Positions 1 to 13,194 of a stretch of 64,000 nt of DNA are shown piece after piece. The position numbers and the translations under genes were made by a program. Below the pieces are notes generated by a model. The model worked only from the letters and a program-made list of their open reading frames with translations, did no database searches and was not told where the DNA came from. Within the stretch, counting starts at the first letter, position 1; the number at the start of each line of letters is the position of its first letter. Origin of the DNA: Microbacterium testaceum StLB037 (GTDB taxonomy: Bacteria > Actinomycetota > Actinomycetes > Actinomycetales > Microbacteriaceae); contig NC_015125.1 of the NCBI RefSeq assembly GCF_000202635.1, positions 1 to 64,000 on the forward strand, in the 5' to 3' direction.

Positions 1-5
1 GGCGT

Positions 6-1220
6 TCACGGACCCGAGGCCTTCGGGGCACGCAAGGTCACGATCGCGACGGCCAGCGCGAGAGCGCACATCACCAGCACCGCCGCGAGGAACACCGACC
101 ACCCTGCCCCGCCGAACACCCATCCGAGCAGCCAGCCGAACAGACTCGAGCCGGCGTAGTACGCGAGGTAGTAGAGGGACGACGCCTGCGCCCGCGCGTC
201 GGAGGCCGCCGCGACCGGAGTCCAACCGGATGCCACGGCGTGCGCCCCGAAGAATCCCGCGGTGAAGGCGAGGAGACCCACGACCACGACCGGGAGCGCC
301 GGTACCGACATCAGCACGATCCCACCCGCCATCACGGCGATGCTTCCGACCAGCACCGGCAGACGCCCATGCCGCACCGCGAGCATCCCGGCGCGGGGAG
401 ACGACACCGTCCCCGCGAGATAGGCGAGGAAGAGCAGAGTCACCACCGCAGGCGGCAGGAAGAAGGGCGCCCCGGCGAGGTGGAACCCCAGGTAGTTGTA
501 CACCGCGACGAAGGCGCCTATGAGCAGAAAGCCCTGCGCGTAAAGTGCCAGCTGCACCCGTGAGCGCAGGTTCGCGAGAATCCTCCGCCTGACCGACAGG
601 CCCCGCTCCTTTCGCGCGCGGCCCGGAACGAATCCCCGAGCCGACGGCACGAGCGCGACGAACAATACCGCCGCCACGACGCAGAGCAGAACGACGGATG
701 CCACCCCCCACCGCCATCCGGCGACCTCACCGACCCACCCCGCGATGACCCTCCCCGACAGACCGCCGACCGTCGTGCCCGCGATGTACGAGCCCGCCGC
801 CGCCGCGACGTGGCGCGGAGCGATCTCCTCGCTGAGATAGGCCAGCGCCACGGCGGGTACAGCTCCCAATGCCGCCCCCTCGAGGAGGCGTAGCCCCAGC
901 AACATGACGATGTCATCCGCGAAGGGCGTGCACGCGCCGAGGAGCGTCGCCGCCACCAGTCCGAGCGCCATGACCGGAACCCGGCCGATGCGATCGGCGA
1001 CGAGCGACCAGGGAATCACCGCGACAGCCAGACCCAGAGTCGACGCGGACACCGTCAGGGCGGCGCCTGCCGGCCCCGAATCGATGTCGGCAGCGATCGC
1101 AGGCAAGACAGCCTGCGTGGCGTAGAGCTGCGCGAACGTCGCCACCCCGCCGAAGAACAAACCCGCCAGGAGGCGCCTGTACTCACGACTCCCGGGCAAG
1201 TGGCCGGAGAACTCGCTCAC
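6..1220 (-). CDS. MFS transporter, YnfM/AraJ-like exporter
   Basis: A 12-helix major facilitator that probably exports small hydrophobic compounds or drugs by proton antiport; the substrate cannot be read from sequence. About 404 residues, normal family length. The first helix begins near residue 20, and the loop 2-3 motif VADRIGRV (about residues 74-81) matches MFS motif A. A TTG at 1247 would lengthen the protein by nine residues, but the GTG at 1220 lies 7 nt after a TAGAGT -10 box (1228-1233), so I prefer a leaderless start there. The gene reads toward the window edge and its stop is at 6-8. It is separated from the rRNA operon by the operon's terminator. Function class is sure, substrate unknown. 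Confidence 0.85.
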   Translation of the reverse strand: MSEFSGHLPGSREYRRLLAGLFFGGVATFAQLYATQAVLPAIAADIDSGPAGAALTVSASTLGLAVAVIPWSLVADRIGRVPVMALGLVAATLLGACTPFADDIVMLLGLRLLEGAALGAVPAVALAYLSEEIAPRHVAAAAGSYIAGTTVGGLSGRVIAGWVGEVAGWRWGVASVVLLCVVAAVLFVALVPSARGFVPGRARKERGLSVRRRILANLRSRVQLALYAQGFLLIGAFVAVYNYLGFHLAGAPFFLPPAVVTLLFLAYLAGTVSSPRAGMLAVRHGRLPVLVGSIAVMAGGIVLMSVPALPVVVVGLLAFTAGFFGAHAVASGWTPVAAASDARAQASSLYYLAYYAGSSLFGWLLGWVFGGAGWSVFLAAVLVMCALALAVAIVTLRAPKASGP

Positions 1221-1227
1221 GTTCTCG

Positions 1228-1233
1228 ACTCTA
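1228..1233 (-). promoter_or_regulatory. -10 box of leaderless promoter for the MFS gene
   Basis: TAGAGT on the minus strand, 7 nt before the GTG start at 1220; there is no Shine-Dalgarno sequence between them. Inference from spacing only. Confidence 0.45.
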
Positions 1234-1278
1234 GCTCCGTGTGACAACGACGAAGCGCCGCAATCATGCCCGTAAATG

Positions 1279-1312
1279 CGAAATGGCCACCCAGCTTTGG
1301 GTGGCCATTTCG
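1279..1312 (-). terminator. rRNA operon terminator hairpin
   Basis: A perfect 15-bp stem (CGAAATGGCCACCCA and its complement) closes a 4-nt GCTT loop just after the 5S gene. The tract after the stem on the minus strand is only weakly U-rich (CATTTACG). Position and stem strength fit the end of the ribosomal transcript; it also separates it from the MFS gene. Confidence 0.8.
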
Positions 1313-1322
1313 TTAGAAGAAG

Positions 1323-1440
1323 TCCGGCGGTGTCCTACTCTCCCACAGGGTCCCCCCTGCAGTACCATCGGCGCTGAGAGGCTTAGCTTCCGGGTTCGGA
1401 ATGTGACCGGGCGTTTCCCTCTCGCTATGGCCGCCGAAAC
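1323..1440 (-). rRNA. rrf: 5S ribosomal RNA
   Basis: The minus strand starts GTTTCGGCGGCCATAGCG and ends near GTAGGACACCGCCGGACT. It contains the conserved CCCGGTCACATTCCGAACCC segment and terminal complementarity typical of actinobacterial 5S rRNA, length about 117 nt. It is the last gene of the operon, about 100 nt after the 23S 3' end and just before the terminator. Ends are accurate to a few bases. Confidence 0.93.
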
Positions 1441-1502
1441 ACTATTGATGTTTCAAAAACCAACAACGATTACTTTCATTGTTGCGTTCCCGACCGTACA
1501 TC

Positions 1503-1527
1503 GAGAACCACTCAGTGGACGCAAGCA
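1503..1527 (-). other. pre-23S processing stem, 3' arm
   Basis: This segment of the 23S-5S spacer is complementary to the segment at 4735-4759 in the 16S-23S spacer: 25 positions with one mismatch and two G-U pairs. In the transcript the two arms would close a stem that loops out the whole 23S rRNA, the usual RNase III substrate. Confidence 0.7.
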
Positions 1528-1539
1528 CCAAAAACGGTG

Positions 1540-6583
<5,044 letters not shown>

Positions 6584-7020
6584 AGAAAAAAGCCCACCCA
6601 ACCGGAATAAGGTCGGGACAAGCGAGTTCAATCTGACCAAACAGGAAGTCAAAACTGACTATCCAGATGCCAACCCCAAAGGGTTGGACTTTGATCCAAA
6701 GGAATTTCTCGCAATCCGCAAAACGGACCGACGAGGAATAAATTGGCATTTGACAAGTGCACGCTGTTGAGTTCTCAAGGAACGGACGCACCCACAGAAA
6801 CGATCTCTCGACCTACCCGTGAGGCAGTTCACTTCTATATTCAGTCACTCGAACCTTGCGGCTCTCACAGTGGGACCTATCTAAGAGATCAACGTCGTGA
6901 AACCCGGTCGAGGACCAGAACCAAAACCTTACACCATGTGTTGGGGTTTTGGGTTGTTCTCCGCTTGAGAGGACGCGGGGCCTTTCGGCCGCTCCGCTCT
7001 CCCCTGTGGGGCGAACAAGT
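6584..7020 (-). promoter_or_regulatory. rRNA operon leader and promoter region
   Basis: No protein gene is supported in this low-GC stretch. The minus strand carries CCTTGAGAACTCAACAGCG (about 6762-6780), the boxA-type antitermination/processing element found before 16S genes in actinobacteria. The rrn promoters should lie upstream of it, roughly 6840-6960, but I could not identify a convincing -35/-10 pair; TTAGAT and TATAGA are only candidates. Confidence 0.55.
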
Positions 7021-7151
7021 AATAAGTTACGCGGATCCCACCGACTCGTCCAATCCACACCACCGCCCGGGCGTGTCGCACCCCGGAAACCGCGGAAAAA
7101 CGCGGATCTGGCGCGTTCGAGCCGCAGCGCGGCCGCTGTGGCCTCGGAAGG

Positions 7152-7325
7152 TCAGACCTCGGACGGGATCGATGCCAGGGCGGCCGCGGCATCCGTGTGT
7201 CCACCGGTGAACTCGATTCCACCGAAGAACAGGGCTCCGATGACGAGGGCGAACACGAACGCGATCGACAGGAACAGGACGGCGACGCCGGCGACGGTCA
7301 TCAGGAGGGGGATGCGGTTTGCCAT
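7152..7325 (-). CDS. small hypothetical membrane protein
   Basis: A 57-residue protein with one long hydrophobic segment (about residues 6-36) and a short polar tail. I do not recognise a family. The ATG at 7325 is preceded by a strong purine-rich GGGGGAGG ribosome binding site; the longer frame to 7355 has no such signal. It stands alone between the rpsA terminator and the rRNA leader on the same strand. Small single-helix proteins beside ribosomal genes are common in this family, but no role can be assigned. Confidence 0.7.
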   Translation of the reverse strand: MANRIPLLMTVAGVAVLFLSIAFVFALVIGALFFGGIEFTGGHTDAAAALASIPSEV

Positions 7326-7380
7326 GTGTCGAGCCTCCCCCACCCCCTCGTGCAATCACCAGGGCTTGCGCAGGAACGAC

Positions 7381-7414
7381 CGAAGGCCGGTACCCCGAGG
7401 GGTACCGGCCTTCG
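7381..7414 (-). terminator. rpsA terminator hairpin
   Basis: Nearly perfect 15-16 bp stem, CGAAGGCCGGTACCCC paired with its complement, with a minimal loop, 12 nt after the rpsA stop codon. No clear T-run follows. The position between rpsA and the small membrane protein suggests separate transcription of the latter. Confidence 0.75.
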
Positions 7415-7426
7415 ATGAGGAACCGA

Positions 7427-8881
7427 TCAGCGACCGGAGAGCTTCTCGCGAAGCGCAGCCAGCGACTCGTCATCGGCGAGGGTGCCCTGAGCGGGCGACT
7501 CCGACGAGAACGATCCGCCGAACGAACCGGTGTCCGCCGGGTTGGCAGCCTCGGCCTCGAGGGCCTTGGTGACGGCAGCCTTGTGGGCTTCCCAGCGACC
7601 CTGGGCAGCGGCGTACTCCTGCTCCCAAGCTTCGCGCTGGGTGTCGAAGCCCTCGAGCCAGGCACCCGACTCGGGGTCGAAGCCCTCGGGGTACTTGTAC
7701 TCGCCACGCTCGTCGTACTCGGTGGCCATGCCGTACAGCGCCGGGTCGAACTCGGTGCCGTTGGGGTCGACCGACTCGTTGGCCTGCTTGAGCGACAGCG
7801 AGATGCGACGACGCTCGAGATCGATGTCGATGATCTTGACGAAGACCTCTTCGCCGACCGACACGACCTGCTCGGCGAGCTCGACGTGCTTGCCCGACAG
7901 CTCCGAGATGTGCACGAGCCCCTCGATGCCGTCTGCCACGCGGACGAACGCACCGAACGGAACGAGCTTGGTGACCTTGCCCGGAGCGATCTGACCGATC
8001 GCGTGGGTACGGGCGAACACCTGCCACGGGTCTTCCTGCGTCGCCTTGAGCGAGAGCGACACGCGCTCACGGTCGAGGTCGACCTCGAGGATCTCGACGG
8101 TGACCTCCTGGCCCACCTCGACGACCTCGGAGGCGTGCTCGATGTGCTTCCAGGAGAGCTCGGAGACGTGCACGAGACCGTCCACGCCGCCCAGGTCGAC
8201 GAACGCACCGAAGTTGACGATCGACGAGACCGTGCCCTTACGGACCTGACCCTTGTGCAGGTTGTTCAGGAACGTGGTGCGCGACTCGGACTGCGTCTGC
8301 TCGAGCAGGGCGCGGCGCGAGAGCACGACGTTGTTGCGGTTCTTGTCGAGCTCGAGGATCTTGGCCTCGATCTCCTGGCCGAGGTACGGCGTGAGGTCGC
8401 GGACCCGGCGCAGCTCGATGAGCGAGGCGGGAAGGAAGCCGCGGAGGCCGATGTCGACGATGAGCCCGCCCTTGACGACCTCGATCACGGAGCCGGTGAC
8501 AACACCGTCGTTCTCCTTGATCTTCTCGACGTCGCCCCACGCACGCTCGTACTGCGCGCGCTTCTTGGACAGGATGAGGCGACCTTCCTTGTCCTCCTTC
8601 TGGAGAACGAGGGCCTCGACGTGATCGCCGACGTTGACGACCTCGTTGGGGTCGACGTCGTGCTTGATCGAAAGCTCGCGGGAGGGGATGACACCCTCGG
8701 TCTTGTAACCGACGTCGAGGAGGACCTCGTCGCGGTCGATCTTCACCACGGTGCCCTCGATGAGGTCGCCGTCGTTGAAGAACTTGAGGGTCTTCTCGAC
8801 CGCGGCCAAGAAGTCTTCGGCGGAGCCGATGTCGTTGATCGCGACCTGCTTGATAGCGGGGGCGGTCGTTGCGGTAGTCAT
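7427..8881 (-). CDS. rpsA: 30S ribosomal protein S1
   Basis: Translation-initiation protein that binds mRNA on the small subunit; 484 residues with four S1/OB-fold repeats at about residues 33-102, 119-187, 205-274 and 290-360, the usual actinobacterial arrangement (six in E. coli). The repeats contain the typical FGAFVDLG and GLVHVSELS segments. A low-complexity acidic tail follows, ending near LAALREKLSGR. The start MTTATTAPAIKQ at 8881 matches family starts; upstream residues in the same open frame lack conservation. A 400-bp upstream region holds the promoter. A large open frame on the opposite strand is a codon-bias shadow. Identification is certain. Confidence 0.97.
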   Translation of the reverse strand: MTTATTAPAIKQVAINDIGSAEDFLAAVEKTLKFFNDGDLIEGTVVKIDRDEVLLDVGYKTEGVIPSRELSIKHDVDPNEVVNVGDHVEALVLQKEDKEGRLILSKKRAQYERAWGDVEKIKENDGVVTGSVIEVVKGGLIVDIGLRGFLPASLIELRRVRDLTPYLGQEIEAKILELDKNRNNVVLSRRALLEQTQSESRTTFLNNLHKGQVRKGTVSSIVNFGAFVDLGGVDGLVHVSELSWKHIEHASEVVEVGQEVTVEILEVDLDRERVSLSLKATQEDPWQVFARTHAIGQIAPGKVTKLVPFGAFVRVADGIEGLVHISELSGKHVELAEQVVSVGEEVFVKIIDIDLERRRISLSLKQANESVDPNGTEFDPALYGMATEYDERGEYKYPEGFDPESGAWLEGFDTQREAWEQEYAAAQGRWEAHKAAVTKALEAEAANPADTGSFGGSFSSESPAQGTLADDESLAALREKLSGR

Positions 8882-9281
8882 GTAGTGGGTTGTCCTAGTG
8901 GGTGGGTGTCGGGCTTCGGCTCCTGCGAGACGGTCCCGGGTGGGGCCGTACCCGGCCGGGCGCCACTCGCCGGAAGGCGAACGAAAGCCACGAGCCGAAG
9001 CGAAGCGGATTGTTTCGTGCGATACCACTCGCTCACACCCGCGGAGCGGGATAGTCAGACGAGTGACACTCAAGCCTAACCCATTCCGCTTCCCAGATCT
9101 CGACCGGACCGGGCGCGACGCGGGGGCGAACGGTGTTCGCAGCACACCGTGACCACGCATCCGCCCCGGCGATCCGCCCAGGTTGCGTCCAGACTGCCAT
9201 GCCAGGCTCCCCGTTTCGTGCCCGTCGATCACGGGCAGGACGTGCTGTTCTCCGCCGTCCTCGCGATACGAAACCGGTTTT
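8882..9281. promoter_or_regulatory. divergent intergenic region between rpsA and a secreted lysozyme-like gene
   Basis: 400 bp without a supported gene. It should contain both promoters. On the minus strand a TAGGCT around 9072-9077 could be the rpsA -10 box, leaving a leader of about 190 nt. Toward the plus gene there is an inverted repeat ACGGTGT-N7-ACACCGT at 9130-9150 and a second short hairpin GCCCGT/ACGGGC near 9216-9232. I looked for a c-di-AMP (ydaO) riboswitch, common before such cell-wall enzymes, and did not find its conserved core. Confidence 0.4.
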
Positions 9282-10268
9282 ATGAGTTCTGATTCGACGC
9301 CCCCGTACAACCGCCGCAGCCGCCGACTGGCTGCCCGCCGCTCCACCCGCCGCCCCGCGATCACCGCCGGTGCCGTCGCCCTCGGGCTCGCCGCAACGGT
9401 GGCCCTCACCGGCACCGCCCCTGTCGCACAGGCCGCCCCGGCATCCTCTCTTCTGTCGGCCTCGAGCTTCCAGCTCGCGTCCTACACGGCCCCCGTGACG
9501 CCGGCCACCACCTCGGCCCCCACTGTCGCGGACGCTCGTGCGGCGGAGCAGGCGGCAGCAGCTTCTCTGCAGTCCGCGGCAGCCGTGCAGAACGACATCT
9601 CGGCATCCGGACTCGACATCGGGCAGCCGGCCACCGTCGACACCAGCGCTCTGCAGCAGGCCACCGATCGGCTGGATGCCGCGCAGGTGCTGCCGCCGGC
9701 GTTCCTTCCCGGCGTGACCGGCGAGGTCACCGCCGCGGCGTCCGCCGTCGACCAGCGCGTCAGCGCCCTGCGCGGGAGCCTCGACGCGGCCGTGGCGAAG
9801 AAGCAGGAAGAAGAAGCCGCCGAAAAGGCCCGGCAGGAAGCTGAGGCGGCGGCCGCGGCGAAAGCCAAGGAGGAAGCCGAGGCTCGTTCGAGCGCTCCCT
9901 CCGACGACTCGTCCGGCGGGTGGACTCCCCCGCCGTCCTCGGGCGGCGGCTCGGGCGACAACAGCCCGGGAGGCGCTCAGTCCACCGCGCGCGGCATGCT
10001 CGCCGGCTACGGGTGGGGCGACGACCAGTTCTCGTGCCTCGTCTCGCTGTGGAACCGCGAGTCCGGATGGAACTACCAGGCCTACAACGCCGGGAGCGGT
10101 GCCTATGGCATCCCGCAGGCTCTCCCCGGAAGCAAGATGAGCTCGGCCGGCGCCGATTGGCAGACCAACGCCGGCACGCAGATCGCGTGGGGCCTCGGCT
10201 ACATCTCGGGCCGCTACGGCAGCCCGTGCGGGGCGTGGGATCACTCGCAGTCGACCGGCTGGTACTGA
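9282..10268 (+). CDS. secreted lysozyme-like (aggregation-promoting-factor/transglycosylase-type) protein
   Basis: Probably a secreted peptidoglycan-remodelling enzyme. From ATG 9282 it has 328 residues: a basic N-terminus, a signal sequence ending near AQAAPA (about residue 53), an alanine-rich coiled region around residues 155-200 (EEEAAEKARQEAEAAAAAKA), a Ser/Gly/Pro linker, and a C-terminal domain of about 90 residues with CLVSLWNRESGWNYQAYN, AYGIPQALPG and WGLGYI. The ESGW glutamate matches the catalytic Glu of lysozyme-like folds, and two cysteines could form a disulfide. A close paralog lies at 15612-16541. No clear ribosome binding site supports 9282; starts further upstream lack a signal-peptide context. 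It converges within 3 bp of the helicase gene. Confidence 0.85.
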   Translation: MSSDSTPPYNRRSRRLAARRSTRRPAITAGAVALGLAATVALTGTAPVAQAAPASSLLSASSFQLASYTAPVTPATTSAPTVADARAAEQAAAASLQSAAAVQNDISASGLDIGQPATVDTSALQQATDRLDAAQVLPPAFLPGVTGEVTAAASAVDQRVSALRGSLDAAVAKKQEEEAAEKARQEAEAAAAAKAKEEAEARSSAPSDDSSGGWTPPPSSGGGSGDNSPGGAQSTARGMLAGYGWGDDQFSCLVSLWNRESGWNYQAYNAGSGAYGIPQALPGSKMSSAGADWQTNAGTQIAWGLGYISGRYGSPCGAWDHSQSTGWY

Positions 10269-10270
10269 GC

Positions 10271-13162
10271 TCAGCGCCACCACACCAACGAGCGCGCCGC
10301 GCCGGAGAACGCTCCGGAGCGGCGCGCTTCGCTGATCACGGCATCGCCTTCGGACAGACCGACCTCGTGCAGGGTCACGGGTCCGATCCGGCGCTGCCAC
10401 TCCTGCGCGAAGCGGTGGGCGACCTCGCGACGGCGTCCGACATCCGCCGGTACCGCGAGGAAGCGACGGGGCCGACGCGAACCCGCGAGCCGGAGGACCG
10501 CGCCCACCACCGCGGAGCGCCCGCCCCGGTCGACCTCGAGCACGAAGCGCGGGGCGCGGACAGGGGCGCACAGCTCGATGAGGGCCTGCCCGAAGGCGGC
10601 ACGGTCATCCGGCTCCGCACCGCGCAGAACGACCTCGAGTCTGTGCACGGCCGTGAGGGCATCGGCGGGGATGACCGACGGTGCGCCCGCCGCGGCGCGG
10701 ACGCGACCGGCGTCCGCGAGTGCCGCCCAGAGCACCTCCACGATGCGGTGAAGAGTCGCGCGGGCGTCGCGGACGCGCCGCCTCCCCTGCCGCCACGCGA
10801 TCCCCAGGGGAACCGCGGTGAGGGCTCCACCCAGCAGCGCCGCTCCCGCGAACGGCGGTGCAACGTCAGGCACGAGAGCGAACGCTCCGGCGATCGCTGC
10901 GCCCGAGGCACCGAGCGTTCCGACGAAAGCCGTCGCGGTCTCCCGCGTCGCCGACACGGATGTCGGGAACAACGGCACGTGCGGCCGGTGCTCGACGACG
11001 AAGGACTCCTCCTCGACGTCTTCGTAGGGCTCGCCGATGCGCCAGAGCTCTCGGGTGGTGGCACGCGACGGGATCGCGTCCAGGGCGCCGACGCCGGCGG
11101 ACGCCGCGCCGGGAGCCTTCGACAGGACCCCGGTGAGCGCTCGGCGTTGGGCATGTCCGAGGGCGGCGCCGATGCCTCTGACGACCCGGCGCGGATCGTC
11201 GACGTCCACGCCCCAGAGCCGAGCGTGCTTGCGGCGGAGGCGGGTGGCATCCGGTTGCGCCTCCACCGCGAGGTCGGTCGGGACGAGCGCCGTCACCGTC
11301 CAGTTGTGCGCCGTCTTCTCGGGCCACGCCGGGTCGAGGCGGAGGGTGCGCCCGCGCAGCTGCTGCATCGCCGCGTCGCCGGCGGCGGCCGTGAGGTCGA
11401 CGAGCGTGTTCACCCGCGGGCAGTCCCAGCCCTCACCGAACAGCCCCCGTGTGCCCACGACGACCTGCAGACGGCCGGCGCTCAACAACCGCGCGGCCGC
11501 GCCGACGATCCCTGCCCCGGCGATCCCCCGCACCTCCACGACGTGCGGATCGTCGTCGACGGGCGCCGCGGTGACCTCGACGCCGAGTTCTGCCACGAGC
11601 GCCGCCAGGAGTTCCGCTGCGTCGCGGCGCGCCAGGCGCACGGTCGACGAGGTGACGAGCATCGCGCGGAGGTCGGCGGTGGCGGCATCCGTCGTCAGCA
11701 CCGAGAAGGTTCGAACGGCACCGGCCGCGCCGAGCAGACCTCCGTGCACGTTGCCGTGTCGCGCGAAGTCGGTCACGACGAGGGCGCAGAGCCGCTCGCC
11801 GAGCGCCGCCGCCTCGGCGGCCAGGATGTCGCAGGCGCCCTGGTCCTTGGCGAGGGACGAGGTCAGCACGGAGTCGATGGGGTCACGGGTCCGGCGCACC
11901 CCCCGGTCCGTGAGCGCGTAGCCGAAATCGGCGAGGAGGGTGCGCAAGCGCGTCCATTCCTCCGCACGAGACGGGTCGGGCAGCACGTGGTCGAGGGCGA
12001 AGCGACCGAGCAGCCGCAGGGTCTCGTCGGTCGTCGGCGGACGGCGGGCGAACGCGGGCAGGTGCGCGACGACGGGGTCGTCGGGGGCGACGAGGGAGAG
12101 CATCGCGCCGGCCGCCTCCGCCCCGGCGAAATCGGCCGCGAAGGCGGCGGCCAGCAGGTGGTCGATGTCGTCGGCGTCGGCGTCGGCCGTCCCCACGGGC
12201 TTCAGGATGCCGAGCAGGCTCGCGCGGCCGGACCCCACGGCGAAGCTCGTGCGCAGCGCGACCTCGAGGGCCTGCGCGTGCGCGCTCAGGAACAGGCGCT
12301 CCTCGGCGGTGGGTTCGACCACGTGGACGAGCTCGCGGTAGGGCGCGAGGTCCCCCTCGCGGACCACGGCCGGCACCGGCACCTCGAGATCGACCTCGCC
12401 CAGCAGCGAGATGTAGTTGTCGTACTCGTCGGCGTCGTCGGGAGTCGGCAGAGTCGCCGTGAGGCCGATGACGAGGGGATCGCGGCCGTCCGCCCGGATC
12501 CGGGCGAGGAGGGCGGCCACGACGAGCGCCCAGTGGTCGAGGAGGTGGTGGCACTCGTCCAGCACGATCGTCTCGACCCCGCGCGCGACCAACCGGTCGA
12601 TGAGTTCGCGCGCGTTCGGGTGCAGAGCGGCGGCGAGGACCGTGGCATCCTGTCGCGCGAGCGAACGTCGGATCGCCCGCGCACGGGATTGGATGCCGCG
12701 CCGGTACGCGCTCGGATTGCTCTCCGACAGCGCGTCGAGCCATACCGTCGCGGCCTCGGGCGTCCGGTCGTCGTCCTTCAGCTCGTCTCGCCAGCGTTCG
12801 CGGGCGAGAGCGGCGAAGGGCGACGCGGAGTCCAGGACGCTGATGGATTGATAGGTGAGGGCGGTCAGGTCGGCCGGCGCCGCGGGGTCCTCCGACACGG
12901 CCGTGTCGTCGTGCGCGAGCGCGCGGGCCGCCCCGACCCACTGCTCGCGGATGGCGATCGTCGGGGCGAAGACCACGGTTCGCCGTCCCCGCCGGGCGGC
13001 GAGGAGGAGTCCGAGGAGGGTCTTGCCCGAGCCGGGTGGGGCGACGAGGTGGAGCGGCTCGCCGGCGTCGACGTCGACCCGACGGAGCGCCGCCGCTTGA
13101 TACGCGCGCAATGTGCCGTCGAAGGACCACCCGGCGAGCGGGCGTGCGGGTTCCGGGGGCAC
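10271..13162 (-). CDS. DEAD/DEAH-box helicase with internal membrane segment
   Basis: A 963-residue superfamily-2 helicase. Seen directly: Walker A PPGSGKT (about 42-48), DECHH (202-206), GLTATLP (233-239), and a C-terminal RecA-like domain with GEGWDCPRVNTLVD and QQLRGRTLR (about 575-615). A hydrophobic pair of segments follows at about residues 735-790, then a soluble tail of about 170 residues with no recognised domain. Membrane helices are unusual for a nucleic-acid translocase. The GTG start at 13162 is 6 nt after TAGACT, so translation is probably leaderless. It is encoded alone, convergent with the lysozyme-like gene. Helicase identity is sure; substrate and role are unknown. Confidence 0.85.
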   Translation of the reverse strand: MPPEPARPLAGWSFDGTLRAYQAAALRRVDVDAGEPLHLVAPPGSGKTLLGLLLAARRGRRTVVFAPTIAIREQWVGAARALAHDDTAVSEDPAAPADLTALTYQSISVLDSASPFAALARERWRDELKDDDRTPEAATVWLDALSESNPSAYRRGIQSRARAIRRSLARQDATVLAAALHPNARELIDRLVARGVETIVLDECHHLLDHWALVVAALLARIRADGRDPLVIGLTATLPTPDDADEYDNYISLLGEVDLEVPVPAVVREGDLAPYRELVHVVEPTAEERLFLSAHAQALEVALRTSFAVGSGRASLLGILKPVGTADADADDIDHLLAAAFAADFAGAEAAGAMLSLVAPDDPVVAHLPAFARRPPTTDETLRLLGRFALDHVLPDPSRAEEWTRLRTLLADFGYALTDRGVRRTRDPIDSVLTSSLAKDQGACDILAAEAAALGERLCALVVTDFARHGNVHGGLLGAAGAVRTFSVLTTDAATADLRAMLVTSSTVRLARRDAAELLAALVAELGVEVTAAPVDDDPHVVEVRGIAGAGIVGAAARLLSAGRLQVVVGTRGLFGEGWDCPRVNTLVDLTAAAGDAAMQQLRGRTLRLDPAWPEKTAHNWTVTALVPTDLAVEAQPDATRLRRKHARLWGVDVDDPRRVVRGIGAALGHAQRRALTGVLSKAPGAASAGVGALDAIPSRATTRELWRIGEPYEDVEEESFVVEHRPHVPLFPTSVSATRETATAFVGTLGASGAAIAGAFALVPDVAPPFAGAALLGGALTAVPLGIAWRQGRRRVRDARATLHRIVEVLWAALADAGRVRAAAGAPSVIPADALTAVHRLEVVLRGAEPDDRAAFGQALIELCAPVRAPRFVLEVDRGGRSAVVGAVLRLAGSRRPRRFLAVPADVGRRREVAHRFAQEWQRRIGPVTLHEVGLSEGDAVISEARRSGAFSGAARSLVWWR
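10292..10327 (+). terminator. hairpin terminating the lysozyme-like gene, inside the helicase 3' end
   Basis: GCGCGCCGC pairs with GCGGCGCGC and the inner CCGGAG with CTCCGG around an AACG loop (15 bp, one mismatch). It starts 24 bp after the stop of the plus-strand gene and lies in the last codons of the helicase gene. Confidence 0.55.
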
Positions 13163-13168
13163 CGGGCC

Positions 13169-13174
13169 AGTCTA
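13169..13174 (-). promoter_or_regulatory. -10 box of leaderless promoter for the helicase
   Basis: TAGACT on the minus strand, exactly 6 nt before the GTG start at 13162, with no ribosome binding site between. Confidence 0.45.
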
Positions 13175-13194
13175 AGGACCGGCGCGCCGCGCGG

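Noticed and set aside
7319..9079. 586-codon open frame antisense to rpsA
   Set aside because: Composition is Asp/Glu/Leu/Arg-rich shadow of the S1 repeats; rpsA on the other strand is unmistakable.
9090..9281. c-di-AMP (ydaO) riboswitch before the lysozyme-like gene
   Set aside because: Expected from the gene type, but the conserved core segments were not found; a covariance-model search would decide.
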